Origin: Ambrosia x helenae
Lineage: Eukaryota > Streptophyta > Magnoliopsida > Asterales > Asteraceae
Direction: 5' to 3'
DNA: 64,000 nt
Assembly: GCA_030844895.1 (NCBI GenBank)
Contig: CM061228.1
Location: 35,464,626-35,528,625, forward strand
Shown: positions 12,348-23,192 of the stretch, one piece after another
Layout of the letters: each line of letters starts with the position of its first letter
How positions within the stretch are numbered: the stretch's first letter is position 1
Program-made: the position numbers and the translations under genes
Notes under the pieces: generated by a model
Database searches by the model: none
Told to the model about the DNA's origin: nothing
Seen by the model: the letters and a program-made list of their open reading frames with translations, nothing else

Positions 12348-13970
12348 TCAGTTTTTGGACCGGATCTGTGAGCCCCCACCATCAATCGGCCCAGGACCCA
12401 CCCGGTTTTCTTCAAACTGAACGGGCTGCTCATTATCCCCAGCCGGAACCCCATCTTGACTAACCTCATGGTCGCTATTAGCCTCCTGAGATTGTTCCAC
12501 CCTGAGGGAATCACCAAGAGATACTTCACCGGACACCGACTTATTCAAGTCCGGGAACGAATCAGCCTCCCTCGTAGACTCACCCTGGCTGACCTCGTTA
12601 TTAAGCTCCCCAGAAAAAAAAAACATAAGTCTGGTTCTCTTTCTGGGCCTTGTAGGCGGTGATGGACCATTTGAATGAGACCGGCCCATAATAAAATTAG
12701 AAACAAGAACAAGGGGCCCAACATTAGATGGGAATTCAGCCCTAAAATATTAGTAGCTGGCCCACCTGGAATAAAAGAATTGTCCACCTCAGTCGCCGCC
12801 ATTTTCTCTCTCCCATGCACACACGTACACACCAAACCATGCATATCATTAATCTCAGACCTTTGAGCTACCCCATGCAACTCCTCGTCTTCCGACTTGT
12901 TCGTTGGTTCACTCACCGACCTGAATTCCTCGTCTTCCAAAGGTTCATCTCCGACCATAGACTCGTCCAATTGAGCCACCGAAGGTGGTGGTTCCGACAT
13001 CAACGCCTCCACCATGAACTGATTCGACTCTTTCTGTTCCTCCATGGCAAGGACTGGGTACTGATTACCATCCCAATACACTTCCACCTCCTCTTCGATC
13101 CTGGATACACCTGAGACCACCACACAACACTCGCCACAGTAATTATCCGGAGCCATCCATGAAAAGTTTGATCCCTTAACAACCCTTTCGAAAGTTTCAG
13201 CAATCTTATTGAAAGTGACATCATCTCTTTGTTGCAGTGGAACTCCTATAATTTTCAACCAAGCTAACCTCTCCAACTGAAAATGTTGCCTTTCCAACAA
13301 GACTGCCGACGAGAAAATGTCTTTCCAAACCGGGTCATCCTCCCCAATGAACCTGACTACCGTTCTTTTGTCTCTAAAAACAATTAACACCTTCATTCCC
13401 CCAATATAACTCACTGGAGCCCCATCCAACCCATCCTCCAATAGTAAAGGCCGAATTTTCTTAAAAGCATCTAAATCCTTAACTTCACCTACTACCACCC
13501 TCATAATACAATGATTAGGGTAGAGAACCACCCTATCTTCAAGAACCACCATCTTCCTCTTAGAGCTAGACGGATTGCTTCGCTCACCAGTAAATGCATC
13601 CCTATACGAGTAACCATTCGACACCATACTTGGCATGAAGTCCCCCCCCCTCTTTGCTGATGGACCCGTTCATCTTGATTAGCACCTTCCGACCTCGACT
13701 ACCCTGTGGTTGACCACCAAATGTTCCTTCCTGGTTTAGAAACTTTTCATGGTTTCGGTTGTATTTCGCTACCGATACTGAGATTTTGACCTGATATATC
13801 GTCACTATATTCAGTCTCCTCAGAAGCTCCTCCATGTCCGACACCCCCTAAACCCGATAAAGCCAAAGAAATTTCCTTTCGCGTTCCTCTTCCTTTCCAC
13901 ATACGCATCCTCAATAGCTCCATAGGGCTAAAACACCTTCCATAACAGTGTGCTAGAGACTCCACCAAGT
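12348..13970 (-). pseudogene. LINE ORF1 (nucleic-acid-binding, DUF4283-like) with frameshifts
   Basis: The main frame 13636-12545 resembles the plant LINE ORF1 DUF4283-like region: an RRM-like start, LAWLKIIGVPLQQRD, then FNKIAETF, then a Glu/Ser-rich tail. Upstream, 13844-13602 reads as the end of an RRM-like fold (LLRRLNIVTIYQVKISVSVAKYNR broken by frame changes), and 13968-13747 is an acidic lead. The C-terminal tail shifts frame near 12690 into 12689-12348. ORF1 proteins coat LINE RNA and accompany ORF2. The order ORF1 then ORF2 on the same strand fits one element of about 3 kb or more. The 5' end is unclear, near 14060. Confidence 0.7.
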
Positions 13971-14371
13971 AGATTTGCGATGAAGAAAGTAGTTACTAGC
14001 CCACCACGTTGTGCTCCATCATCTCTCTGGTTGCCTGAATTAGAGTCTCTTCCTCTCCCTCTCATTTTTTATATTGTTTACCAAAATATTCTTAATATTA
14101 TAAAGTATTAGAAAGGGCTTTATGGGGTTTTATGGAAAAATAGGGGTGTAGTGGGAAAGGACTCCATGGGGCTTTATAAATGATTAGGTAATCATTGCTT
14201 AATTATTGTTTTTTATTTAAATAACAAATTTAAATACTAAATAATATTTCATTAAATAAAAATATTACAAATAGTAAAAAAAACAATTACAAATACTAAA
14301 AAATAGAAATACTAAAAAAAAGTTACGAATACTAAAATAAAAATTACAAATACTAAAAAAAATACAAATTA

Positions 14372-14406
14372 CTACTCGCTGTCGTCTTCTTCTTCTTCTT
14401 CTTCTC

Positions 14407-14437
<31 letters not shown>

Positions 14438-15237
14438 GTCTTCGTTGTTTGGAATTGGGCGAATCGCCCATGCTTCCTCGACCAAATCCGACTTCAATGC
14501 GTTATGTATATCCTTGGGACGCAACATGGTACTGTTTTGTATTCTCTACTCCATTGTCGCTTGCGTCCCTTCAACAACGTCTTCTGGAAAATAGTTTTGG
14601 CATATTACTTTTCCTTCGTCTTCATGTATCATATTATGCATTATGATACAAGCATACATCACCATTCTAATTCTTTCATTTTCCCACACACGACAAGGAT
14701 TTCTAACAAAATGTCATCGTTGTTGAAGAACGCCAAAACACATCCCATTGTCATTTCTTGCGGACTCATGAAGTGTCTTAAAATATTGTCTTTTTTGATC
14801 GAGTGTTTGAGAAAACGGTTTGACGAGCATTGAATACTCCAGATATATACCATCCGCTAAGTAATATCCATGCTCATAGTAATTATTATTTGCATAAAAC
14901 ACAACTTTCGGTATTGTTACGCCAATGTAAGACTCTAGCAATGGCGAAAACTGAAAAGTAATACTCATCCGAAATCTTCGCCTAAATAGATCAGGGTCGT
15001 AAACCGGATTAGGATTGAAATATTCACTCATTAAATGCTCACTGGCGGATACACGGTCTCGCTGTATATATTCCCTAGTTAATTTCTCCCGTGGGAGGGG
15101 GGATTATTCATATGATGCACGGCGTTCGCCGCTAGCGTAACTGCACTCGTAACGACTTCTTCCTTTTCCGCGCCGTCGTCGTGAAAAAATCTTTGATAAA
15201 GATCGGTAAACGAGTCTTTGTGGGGAGGAGACGACAT
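14372..15237 (-). pseudogene. HARBI1/ALP1-like transposase, internally deleted and frameshifted
   Basis: Reads from a start at 15237 (MSSPPHKDSFTDLYQRF), then after a frameshift near 15095 into REYIQRDR and SEYFNPNPVYDPDLFRRRFRM. This is the N-terminal signature of plant Harbinger nucleases. It then jumps to the C-terminal catalytic neighbourhood (YYLADGIYLEYSMLVKPF, ESARNDNGMCFGVLQQR, MVMYACIIMHNMIHEDE). The middle third, with the first catalytic Asp, is missing. It ends in a poly-Glu tail coded by a GAA repeat and a stop at 14372-14374. The active protein would cut and paste the transposon at TTA-type sites; this copy cannot. Confidence 0.8.
14386..14443. repeat. (TTC/GAA)n microsatellite
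   Basis: Interrupted CTT repeat inside the end of the transposase relic. On the minus strand it codes for the poly-Glu tail. Confidence 0.9.
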
Positions 15238-15570
15238 TGTGGTGATTTGTATGTGCAGAAGTTTAATGGTTTTTGTTTGTGTTTGAATGGTATGTGTTTG
15301 TGTTTGAATGTTTGTGTTTGTGTTTGAATATTTGTGTAATATATATAAAGTGTTTGTGTTTATTTATTTTTTATTCATTCGACCGTTGGTAACGGTCATC
15401 TCCCAAAGTCCCAACGTTCCATTTTGTTAATTGTTGTGCCATAACGCTCGCCATCTCCATAACCTTCCAAGCCATAACGCCTCCATAGCGCCAGCGGGCC
15501 GGTGTTCCCGGCGCTATGGAGGTCTAAAACGCCCTATAACGAGATGGTTTGGCGCCCACTACGGGTGCAC

Positions 15571-16250
15571 TAAACATACATACTAGTTCTTGCTTGTTCT
15601 GAATTATTCGATTGAGATTTCGAGTGCCATTAAGTACTTTGAACACTAATGAATAACTACAAAGTCAAAAACAGCCAATTACAAGTGACGCGCTAGTAAA
15701 CGGGCCACAAGCTGCGCCGCTACCCAGTACTTTAATCTGAAAGTGATTTCACATTCAAAAGGTTATCCATGCTATTACATAGACATGATTCTCAAATTAT
15801 ATTCTTAAGGCAGGAAGCTCATGATGGGACGATAAACTATATAGAATGGATAAACAACAATATGATGTAGTCAGCATATGATAAGAAGCAACAATAAAAG
15901 AAGGAAAAGACATATTTCAAAGCAAGTTTTTTTTTATACTTGTGTCTCTCAGAGTATAATAACCAAAGTTGTAGACGACTTATATAAGCCCAAGAAAGTG
16001 AAACCGATAATAAGCACAGTTTAAATTGCAATTCAACATTTTAACATGCAATTAACTAGATTGAGAAGACATATATGATCAAAAACCATATTTGATATAA
16101 TCAGCTTTAGATGTACATATGAGAATGTGGGTCGAAAACCTATTTATGGGTAGGAGCAAAACCTAAGAACTTCAATCTGTTATTGCGATTCATCATAATC
16201 ATTGATCGGCAGAATATCATAAACATTCACCATGTTGGTCATAAAATGGC
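15571..16250. other. Intergenic, no feature recognised
   Basis: AT-rich sequence between the Harbinger relic and the Copia element. It has only short shadow ORFs and no repeats that I can pair. Confidence 0.5.
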
Positions 16251-16255
16251 AGAAC

Positions 16256-16669
16256 TGTTGGGGAATAACCGTAACAAACGAACAAAAACGGATAACAGAA
16301 ATCTCTGAAGGCACGTGATCGCTTTCAGATTGAATCAATTCGACGGTTCTATCGAATACTCAATCGGATACAATTAGAGATTGAGAATTTTCTATATGTT
16401 GTGATTGAGATTTTGAGAACCAGAGAGATTGACCAAGAAGAAGAAATTTTTCGTAATGAAAATTGGGCCTTGGACCCCAGCCAGGAGCTCTGCCCCTTGG
16501 ACCCTGCTCCCAGGGGCGCTGCCCCCGGACCCCCGTTCCTTAGGGGCTTCGTCCCTAAGTTCATAATAAATTCAAATAGGCGTGCACTCTGTACCACCAT
16601 ACCTATATGATGTGTTATTATGAACATATTGGTCAAACAGTCAATCTAATTACACTAAAATATCCAACA
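16256..16669 (-). repeat. 3' LTR of Copia-1 (414 bp)
   Basis: TGTTGGGGAATA...ATATCCAACA on the plus strand. It contains a GC-rich stretch (about 16465-16560) made of CCTTGGACCC-like words in an otherwise AT-rich LTR. It is paired with 21244-21650. Confidence 0.92.
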
Positions 16670-16682
16670 ATCCTCCCCTATT
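16670..16682 (-). promoter_or_regulatory. Polypurine tract of Copia-1
   Basis: The minus strand reads TAGGGGAGGAT directly before the LTR. Confidence 0.8.
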
Positions 16683-17233
16683 TTAGTGTAATCCTTGATT
16701 AACTAAAACAAGTAATCTCAAACATTCAAACTTTTTCTTAAATGAAATGTCGTGACGATTGACTTTCACAATAGTACATTACACATTCCGAATATTCGAA
16801 TACCAGGGTGTCGCTTAGGATTGAACCCTGGGAACTCATCTTGAATACACAAATATAATGTACACAAAAGTTAACATACATAGTAGTTCTATCTTGACAT
16901 AATGTTTTACTAGCCTATGTTCTTATCCTTCATAAGTATGTCAAAGCCAAGTCCCAACTTCTTGAAGCGGCTAAACTTCATACTTACATAGGTAGCTCTT
17001 TTAATCTTGCACATGCAATGCAATTTGTCAAAAAAGCTATTAAGAATATATACATTCAACCTCCTTAACTTGCAGGTCTGAACACATACCTTGGGATAAT
17101 CTTCTAATGTGTTCCAATCTCTACATATTAAGCTTTCCGCATTGAATTCTGCATCTAGCATTGTACTAGATGGGAATTGGGTATCTTAACATCAGAGATT
17201 TCTAGTGGACTTTAATCCCATCCCTATAGCCGA
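16683..17233 (-). other. Copia-1 3' untranslated stretch
   Basis: Between the RNase H stop and the purine tract. There is no domain. A minus-strand ORF of 83 codons (16910-17161) has no recognisable family and is probably chance. Confidence 0.5.
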
Positions 17234-17725
17234 CTATTTCACGAGATCTCTACTTAACCCTTTGGTTAAATGACTGGCTAAATTGTTTTGAGTTCTCACA
17301 AACACCACAGATATCACACCATTCGTGATAAGCCCACGTATCATGCTGTGTCTAACACCTAAGTGTCTAGACTTTCCATTATACACTTGACTATATGCCT
17401 TAGACAAGGTAGATTCACTATCACGTCTGATAGACAATGGTGATATCGGTTTCGGCCACAATGGAATTTCATAAATCAAATTTCTTAGCCATTCAGCTTC
17501 TTTACTAGCTGCTGCTAATGCCACAAACTCAGCTTCCATTGTTGAATTAGTGATGCAAGTTTGTTTCTTTGATGCCCAGCATATAGCACCACCTCCAAGA
17601 AGGAATACCCAACCACTTGTGGAAGAATGATCTTCCAAATTAGTAATCCAACTTGCATCTGAATAACCTTCAAGAACAGAAGGAAATCCAGTATAAGTCA
17701 AACCAAAATATATGGTTCCTTTCAA
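17234..17725 (-). pseudogene. Copia-1 RNase H domain
   Basis: C-terminal part of pol. EGYSDASWI, STSGWVFLLGGGAICWASKKQ, MEAEFVALAAASKEAEWL and SRHLGVRHSMIR are the Copia RNase H hallmarks, with catalytic Asp and Glu visible. It removes the RNA strand during cDNA synthesis. A stop near 17730 separates it from the RT. It ends VFVRTQNNLASHLTKGL. Confidence 0.9.
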
Positions 17726-17737
17726 GTACCTAAATAC

Positions 17738-18658
17738 TCAATTTATTGCTTGCCAATGAATCAAACTTGGATTGTGAGTATATCTACTTAGTTTTCCAAC
17801 AGCAAAAGCTATATCATGTCTAGTACTAATCATGGCATACATGAGAGATCCAATAGCCTTTAAATATTCAAGATGATTCACAGCAACTCCTTTATTAGGT
17901 ACGAGTTTTACAGAAGAATCCATAGGAGTACCCATTGGAGAACTATCTTTGTGATTAAACTTTTCCAACATCTTCTCAATATAATGTGATTGAGAGATAG
18001 TAACACCATGTTCTCCACGTATGATCTTAATACCAAGAATCATGTCTGCCTCCCCCATGTCTTTCATATCAAACTTAGATGACAGAAATTTCTTAGTTTT
18101 ATCAACTTCATTTTGGTCAGTACCAAAAATCAACATGTCATCAACATATAAGCAAATAATTACTCCTTTTTCAGAAGTATCAAATTAGCTATAAACACAC
18201 TTGTCCGCTTGGTTTAATGCAAAACCATTAGACAACACCACATCATCAAACTTTTGATGCCATTGCTTAGGTGCTTGTTTCAGGCCATAAAGAGAGTTCA
18301 CCAATTTACAAACCTTATGTTCATTTCTAGGCATGACAAAACCTTCAGTTTGTTTCATGTAAATCTCTTCATCCAATTCACCATTCAAAAAGGCATTTTT
18401 AACATCCATTTGGTGAATTACAAGATTATGTATAGCTGCAAGTGCCAACAATAATCTTATGGTGGTTATCCTTGCAACAAGAGCATAGGTATCAAAGTAG
18501 TCAATGCCTTCCTTTTGCCTAAAGCCTTGGATGACCAATTTGGCTTTATATTTGTCTATGCTACCATCCACCTTCATCTTCCTTTTGAAGATCCATTTAC
18601 TACCCAAAGGTTTACACCTAGGTGGTAAATCAGCCAATTTCCAAGTATTATTGTGCAT
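17738..18658 (-). pseudogene. Copia-1 reverse transcriptase
   Basis: Two segments. 18658-18185 carries the RVT_2 start (NTWKLADLPPRCKPLGSKWIFK, MDVKNAFLNGELDEEIYM, SLYGLKQAPKQWHQKF). 18136-17738 carries LIFGTDQNEVDK and GSLMYAMISTRHDIAFAVGKLSRY. The catalytic YVDD box lies at about 18140 between the segments. A stop after KCVYS (near 18187) breaks the frame. Copia-type template copying enzyme; inactive here. Confidence 0.9.
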
Positions 18659-18946
18659 TATAGAGTCAATCTCATCTTGGATTGCTTCTTTCTAAAATGC
18701 AGCATCCCTAGAAGACATAGCATCATTGAATGTCTTTAGATCCTCATCAATATTAAAACAATATTGATACTGATGTTCAACACCATTTTTGGTTCCTTCT
18801 ACTAAATAAAGATGAAAGTCAGCACCAAAAGACTTGGGTTTTCTGACTCAAGTACTTTTTCTGGGCCCAGTACTAGTAGAAGGTACATCATAACAATTAC
18901 CTGAATTGTCACCAAAAGAAATTGTTTGTTCATAATTTTTAAGACA
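18659..18946 (-). pseudogene. Copia-1 integrase-RT linker, broken
   Basis: Low-conservation linker with several stops. It reads through phrases such as MSSRDAAF and EAIQDEIDSI that lead into the RT domain. Confidence 0.6.
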
Positions 18947-20161
18947 CTAAGGCGTGTCCTTCAATCGAGGAACAGAAGAAAATCTATCCTTATTCCCAAA
19001 ATTAGCATCTCTTGACTCAATGACAGAGTGAACAGATACATATTCACTTAGTTCTATGACATAGAACCTATAAACAGGGGAATGTTCAGCATATCCAATA
19101 AATATGCAATCTATGCCTCTTTCACCAATGGTACTCATTTTGGGCTCAGTAAACCTCACAACAGCTATACATCGCCAGACTTTGAGATAACTCAAATCTG
19201 GTACCTTTTTGTACCAAAGTTCATATGGGGTTACCTTAGACCTTTTATTAGGTGCTCGGTTCAATAAGTAACAGGCTGTCAACATAGCCTCACCCCAAAA
19301 TCCATCACTTAAACCAGAATAGGAAAACATGGAATTAACTATTTCTTTCAATGACCTATTCTTCCTTTCAGCCACACCATTTTGTTGTGGTGTGTAAGGA
19401 GCAGTTGTTTGATGTATTATACCAGTAGATTGGAAATACACTGGATCATAATACTCTCCACCTCTATCTGTACGGAGGTTTTTAATCAAACCATTTCTAT
19501 GAAGCTCAACCTCTTGTTTATAAACTTTAAATTTATCAAGAGCTTCATCCTTTGAATGCAATATATATACATGACAAAATCTAGTTGCATCATCAATAAA
19601 GGTTACAACATACTTCTTATTTCCTAGAGAAGGAGTACTATGAATGTCACATAAATCAGAATGAATCAATTCTAATACATTAGAATTCCTTTTGACATCT
19701 TTAAATGGTTTTCTTGTAATTTTTGTCAATTTGCAAGTATGACAATCATTACATTTTGGTATGTCAAAAGCAGGTATAAGACTCATTTTAGACATATGTT
19801 TCATTCTGTGATAATTGACGTGACCTAATTTTGCATGCCATAATTCTGATTTACTAAAATCATTGCTAGAACTAGTAGAAGCCATACAAACAGAATTATT
19901 AACAAAAGGGACATCCAAATTCAACTTAAACATGCCATTCAAATAACCAAATCCAATAAAGGTTCCATGTCTTGACAAGATATACGTGTCACTTTCCAAG
20001 ACCTGCTTATAACCACAATTATTCAATACAATACCAGATACTAAGTTCTTATGAATCCTAGGTACATATAGAACATTATTTAATAGTAAAGAGTTTCCAG
20101 AAGTAAAGACTAAAAGAATAGATCCTATTCCTTTAATTGGTTCAGTAGCAACATTGCCCAT
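18947..20161 (-). pseudogene. Copia-1 protease end, GAG-pre-integrase and integrase (404 codons open)
   Basis: Contains the zinc-binding pre-integrase (LWHAKLGHVNYHRM, CNDCHTCKLTK) at about residues 107-150. The rve integrase core follows with the catalytic Asp in HSDLCDI, Asp in RTDRGGEYY and Glu in GVAERKNRSLKEIV (residues 165-275). The C-terminus carries the usual Copia YELWYKKVPDLSYLKVW. It joins cDNA to host DNA. The open frame starts after a stop at 20162-20182; the preceding part lies in the next entry. It is the best-preserved domain of this copy. Confidence 0.92.
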
Positions 20162-20164
20162 CTT

Positions 20165-20395
20165 CAGTAAAGATCCATCTTAAATTGGCTTAAAATCCTT
20201 GAACCATTGAAGAGTTTTGCAAACATGACATGTTGCTCCTGAATCCATCCACCATGAAATATCATCATCCTGCACATAAAATGCTTTAGAGATTATTGAT
20301 ACATAATAATTCTCAATATAATGATCATATGGTACCAAAAACGAACCTGATTTCTTTTCGGGATCCTTGGATCCACTTGTACCAGCCATGTTTTT
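20165..20395 (-). pseudogene. Copia-1 aspartic protease start
   Basis: DDDISWWMDSGATCHVCK carries the DSG(A/C) active-site motif of Copia proteases. A stop codon directly after FKDFKPI cuts it from the downstream integrase frame. The protease would cleave gag-pol. Confidence 0.85.
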
Positions 20396-21218
20396 GCCTT
20401 TTCCTCCACTCTACCAGACCTGCAGTCTTTCTTGAAGTGTCCGGGTTTATTACACTTCCAACAAACCTTTTTAGGCTTCTTATCAGAACCCTTATTGTTG
20501 TTCCCTTCAAACTTTCGTTCCCATTTCCAAGCCTTGGAGGATTCACCCTCCTCCACCATGTTCACAGAAGAACAACCAGCCATGGTTTTAGTACCAACAA
20601 CAGAACCCTTTTCCATATCACGTATGGATTGTTGAATTTGGAAACTACTTCCCAATTCAACCAGATTCAATTCCTCTTTCTTGTGTTTCAGATTATTCTT
20701 ATAATCTTTTCAAGAGGGTGGCAGTTTATCAATAATACTAGAGACAGAAATAGATTCATCCATCTTCATTCCATATTGATGAAACTGCCCTAGTATTCAT
20801 TGCAATTCATGACACTGTTCCATAACAGGCCTAGTGTCTACCATTTTATAGTTAATAAAATTACCAACCAGAAATTTCTTACTAGACGCGTCTTCTGCCA
20901 TGTATTTGGCTTGAAGGGTATCCCATAATTCTTTTGCAGACTCTACGTTTTGATACACATCAAATAAAAAATCAGACATACCGCTAAGATATGACTACGA
21001 CAGATGTAGTCTGCGTTTTCCCACTTTGAACGAATTCTAGTTTGTTCCAGAGTTTCATTCTCAACAATCTCGGGACAAGGAGTGCTCAGAACATACAAAA
21101 CTTTCAGACTCGTGAGATAGAAGTGCATCTTCTTTTACCAGCGTCTAAAATCCTGTCCAGAAAACTTGTCCAATTTCGTAAAGTTCTTCGTCATATCTTT
21201 CACAGATTCAGTGTTTGT
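20293..21218 (-). pseudogene. Copia-1 gag with CCHC zinc knuckle, frameshifted
   Basis: Starts MTNTESVKDMTKNFTKLDKFSGQDFRRW at 21218, the Copia gag N-terminus. It continues in fragments (LTSLKVLYVL, then 20979-20797 VYQNVESAKELWDTLQAKYMAEDASSKKFLVGNF). It ends with the knuckle CWKCNKPGHFKKDC near 20450. Stops follow FRRW and occur near 20800. It forms the particle shell and binds RNA. Its start lies only about 25 bases from the LTR, an unusually short leader. Confidence 0.88.
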
Positions 21219-21243
21219 CATCTCTGGAAATTGATTCAAACTT

Positions 21244-21650
21244 TGTTGGGGAATAACCGTAACAAACGAACAAAAACGGATAATAGAAATCTCTGAAGGC
21301 ATGTGATCGCTTTCAGATTGAATCAATTCGACGGTTCTATCGAATACTCAATCGGATACAATCAGAGATTGAGAATTTTCTGTTTGTTGTGATTGAGATT
21401 TTGAGAACCAGAGAGATTGACCAAGAAGAAGAACTTTTTCGTAATGAAAATTGGGCCTTGGACCCCAGCCAGGGGCTGCCGCCCCTTGGACCCTGCTCCT
21501 AGGGGCGCTGTCCCCGGACCCCGTTCCTTCGCCCCCTAAGTTCATAATAAATTCAAATAGGCGTACACTCCGCACCACCATACCTATATGATGTATTATT
21601 ATGAACATATTGGTCAAACAGTCAATCCAATTACACTAAAATATCCAACA
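21244..21650 (-). repeat. 5' LTR of Copia-1 (407 bp)
   Basis: Same termini as 16256-16669 with scattered substitutions and two small indels, for example in the GC-rich block near 21475-21540. Confidence 0.92.
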
Positions 21651-21655
21651 AGAAG

Positions 21656-22617
21656 CATCGTTCTTCATTGAGTCCGAATGTTGTTCATCATCATATTTTC
21701 ATTGATATTTTTGTAGTTCATGAAGCTATATACACTATAACAATTCGTTAGTAGTCCATGAGTAAATCTATAAACTATTCGTCATGAGGTAGTAGGAAAC
21801 AATTCATCATTGAACATATTCTTACACAACTATACAAGGTTTATTTGTATATATTGGTTGTTGATTATGAATTGTGAATTATACATTATGTTGTAGCTAA
21901 TGTACACACTTAACTATTGAACGTTCATCATAGATGGATTCACAACAATATGAGGCTATATCAAGTGATTCAAATAAAGAAAGAAAACATAAGAATGAAA
22001 ATTGTGGAATAATCCTATAGTTGAGTCGCTAAAAAAGTTGCCTGCTGAGGGCTCAAAATGCATATGAAGTTCAATGATGTAGGCCCAATATCTGAAGGAG
22101 AATTAGAGTGGACCCAACTTGTTGCATGCCTAAAATGATGCAACCCAAGTCCCAAATTGTATATCGGTCACCGTGGCCCAATCCATTTTTTTTCATTTTA
22201 TTGTATTAAGTGTGTATATATCACCATACGGAACTACTACACATCGAAATAGAAGACAAACAGAAAACACGTTGCGCTGACAGCCTCTTTTAGGTAGCAA
22301 AACTAACTCTTTCAAGGACATTAGTGTTACTTGGAGAGTTGAAGACAATGTCTTTTTTTTTTTTTTTTTTTTTTTTTCATTTTTAAAACTACACCAATAA
22401 AATGAATAACTATGCGCTCAACTTCTTTTTGGCTGCAGCAAATTTTATATCGTTCTGTGTTGTATAAAAAAAAATTAAATAAAAAAACAGATTGAATATT
22501 ATCCTTTTAGCTTTATGTGCTATAAAATGTTACAATTTGTTAACAAACATTTTTAGTTAGTTTCTTTTTAATAATCTATACATTGCCATAATCAATATTA
22601 ACTTCAAATAATTTACG
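21656..22617. other. Intergenic, no gene recognised; 25-bp poly-T at 22353-22377
   Basis: Only short ORFs. The T-run at 22353-22377 could be a reversed tail of a decayed retroposon, but the sequence to its left has no LINE or SINE hallmark I recognise. Confidence 0.5.
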
Positions 22618-22634
22618 AGAAAACTTAAATAGTT
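22618..22634. repeat. 17-bp target site duplication, left copy
   Basis: AGAAAACTTAAATAGTT, repeated perfectly at 23176-23192 after the poly-A tail. Confidence 0.92.
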
Positions 22635-23175
22635 TTCTAACAAAGGAGGCTTTGGTGAGACGGCATATTTACATTGACGACCATATGTGCGCATTATGTG
22701 AGAGTAATGAAGAATCGATTGAACATCCTTTAACCGGTTGTATTGTTTCTTTGGCCGTTTGGAATGCGGTCGCTGCGTGGTGCAAGATCCCTAGGCCTTT
22801 TGTTTTTCATGTCAACGATTTGGTGGAGATGCATAAGGATAGTGGCGTGACGGGGAACAAGAGATCAATACTTCATGGTATTGTTATTATTACTTGTTGG
22901 AGGTTATGGAGAGCTAGGAATGAGAAGATTTTTTCTGGCACAGATTTTAATGTGGTGGAGATGGTTGCGGATATAAAGTCTTTGGGTTTTCTCTGGTACA
23001 AATATAGGTTTAAAAAGGGGGTAGTGGATTGGAATAGATGGTGTCTTTTTGATGTAACGTGATTGTTGTTTTGTTTTGGCTTTCGGCGTTTATCTCCATC
23101 TTGGTGATAGTCGTCGGGTGCGGTTGGTTTTAATGAAAGTCAATTTCAAAAAAAAAAAAAAAAAAGAAAGAAAAA
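22635..23175 (+). mobile_element. 5'-truncated LINE insertion with poly-A tail
   Basis: About 540 bp of LINE 3' end: the C-terminal ORF2 segment, a short 3' UTR, then an A-rich tail from about 23147. It is flanked by a perfect 17-bp duplication, the classic product of target-primed reverse transcription with early stop. Confidence 0.92.
22652..23062 (+). pseudogene. LINE ORF2 C-terminus with zf-RVT
   Basis: Encodes VRRHIYIDDHMCALCESNEESIEHPL, the zf-RVT C-C-H-C motif found after RT in plant LINEs. It then carries the WRLWRARNEKIF stretch typical of these C-termini and ends WNRWCLFDVT. The frame is open to its natural stop. No RT or endonuclease is present because of 5' truncation, so it cannot move itself. 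The ATG-like start is only a frame entry point. Confidence 0.88.
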
Positions 23176-23192
23176 AGAAAACTTAAATAGTT
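23176..23192. repeat. 17-bp target site duplication, right copy
   Basis: Perfect match to 22618-22634, directly after the A-rich tail. Confidence 0.92.

Larger units (their letters stand above)
14142..15570 (-). mobile_element. PIF/Harbinger-like DNA transposon relic
   Basis: Bounded by imperfect inverted ends: AGGGGTGTAGTGGG at 14142 and, reversed, GTGCACCCGTAGTGGG at 15570-15555, sharing GTAGTGGG. It encloses a broken Harbinger-type transposase. A 13-bp perfect inverted repeat (CCTCCATAGCGCC, 15480-15492 and 15510-15522) lies near the right end. A clear 3-bp TTA/TAA target duplication is not evident, so the exact borders are provisional. Confidence 0.55.
16256..21650 (-). mobile_element. 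Ty1/Copia retrotransposon, nearly full length, mutated
   Basis: Two LTRs (16256-16669, 21244-21650) flank minus-strand gag, protease, integrase, RT and RNase H in Copia order. Outer 5-bp flanks are AGAAC (16251-16255) and AGAAG (21651-21655), an imperfect target duplication. The LTRs differ at roughly 18 substitutions plus indels by eye, so this copy is older than the element at 484-10983. Several stops and frameshifts interrupt gag-pol. No normal tRNA primer site follows the 5' LTR: gag starts about 25 bases from it. Confidence 0.92.

Noticed and set aside
12545..13636. 363-codon ORF as a host gene with a conserved domain
   Set aside because: The DUF4283-like content and the adjacent endonuclease ORF on the same strand fit LINE ORF1.
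14265..14471. Arg-rich minus-strand ORF of 68 codons
   Set aside because: It is a frame of the CTT microsatellite at the end of the transposase relic.
20296..20793. 165-codon plus-strand ORF
   Set aside because: It is antisense to the Copia-1 gag and protease; the gag frame has domain support and this one does not.
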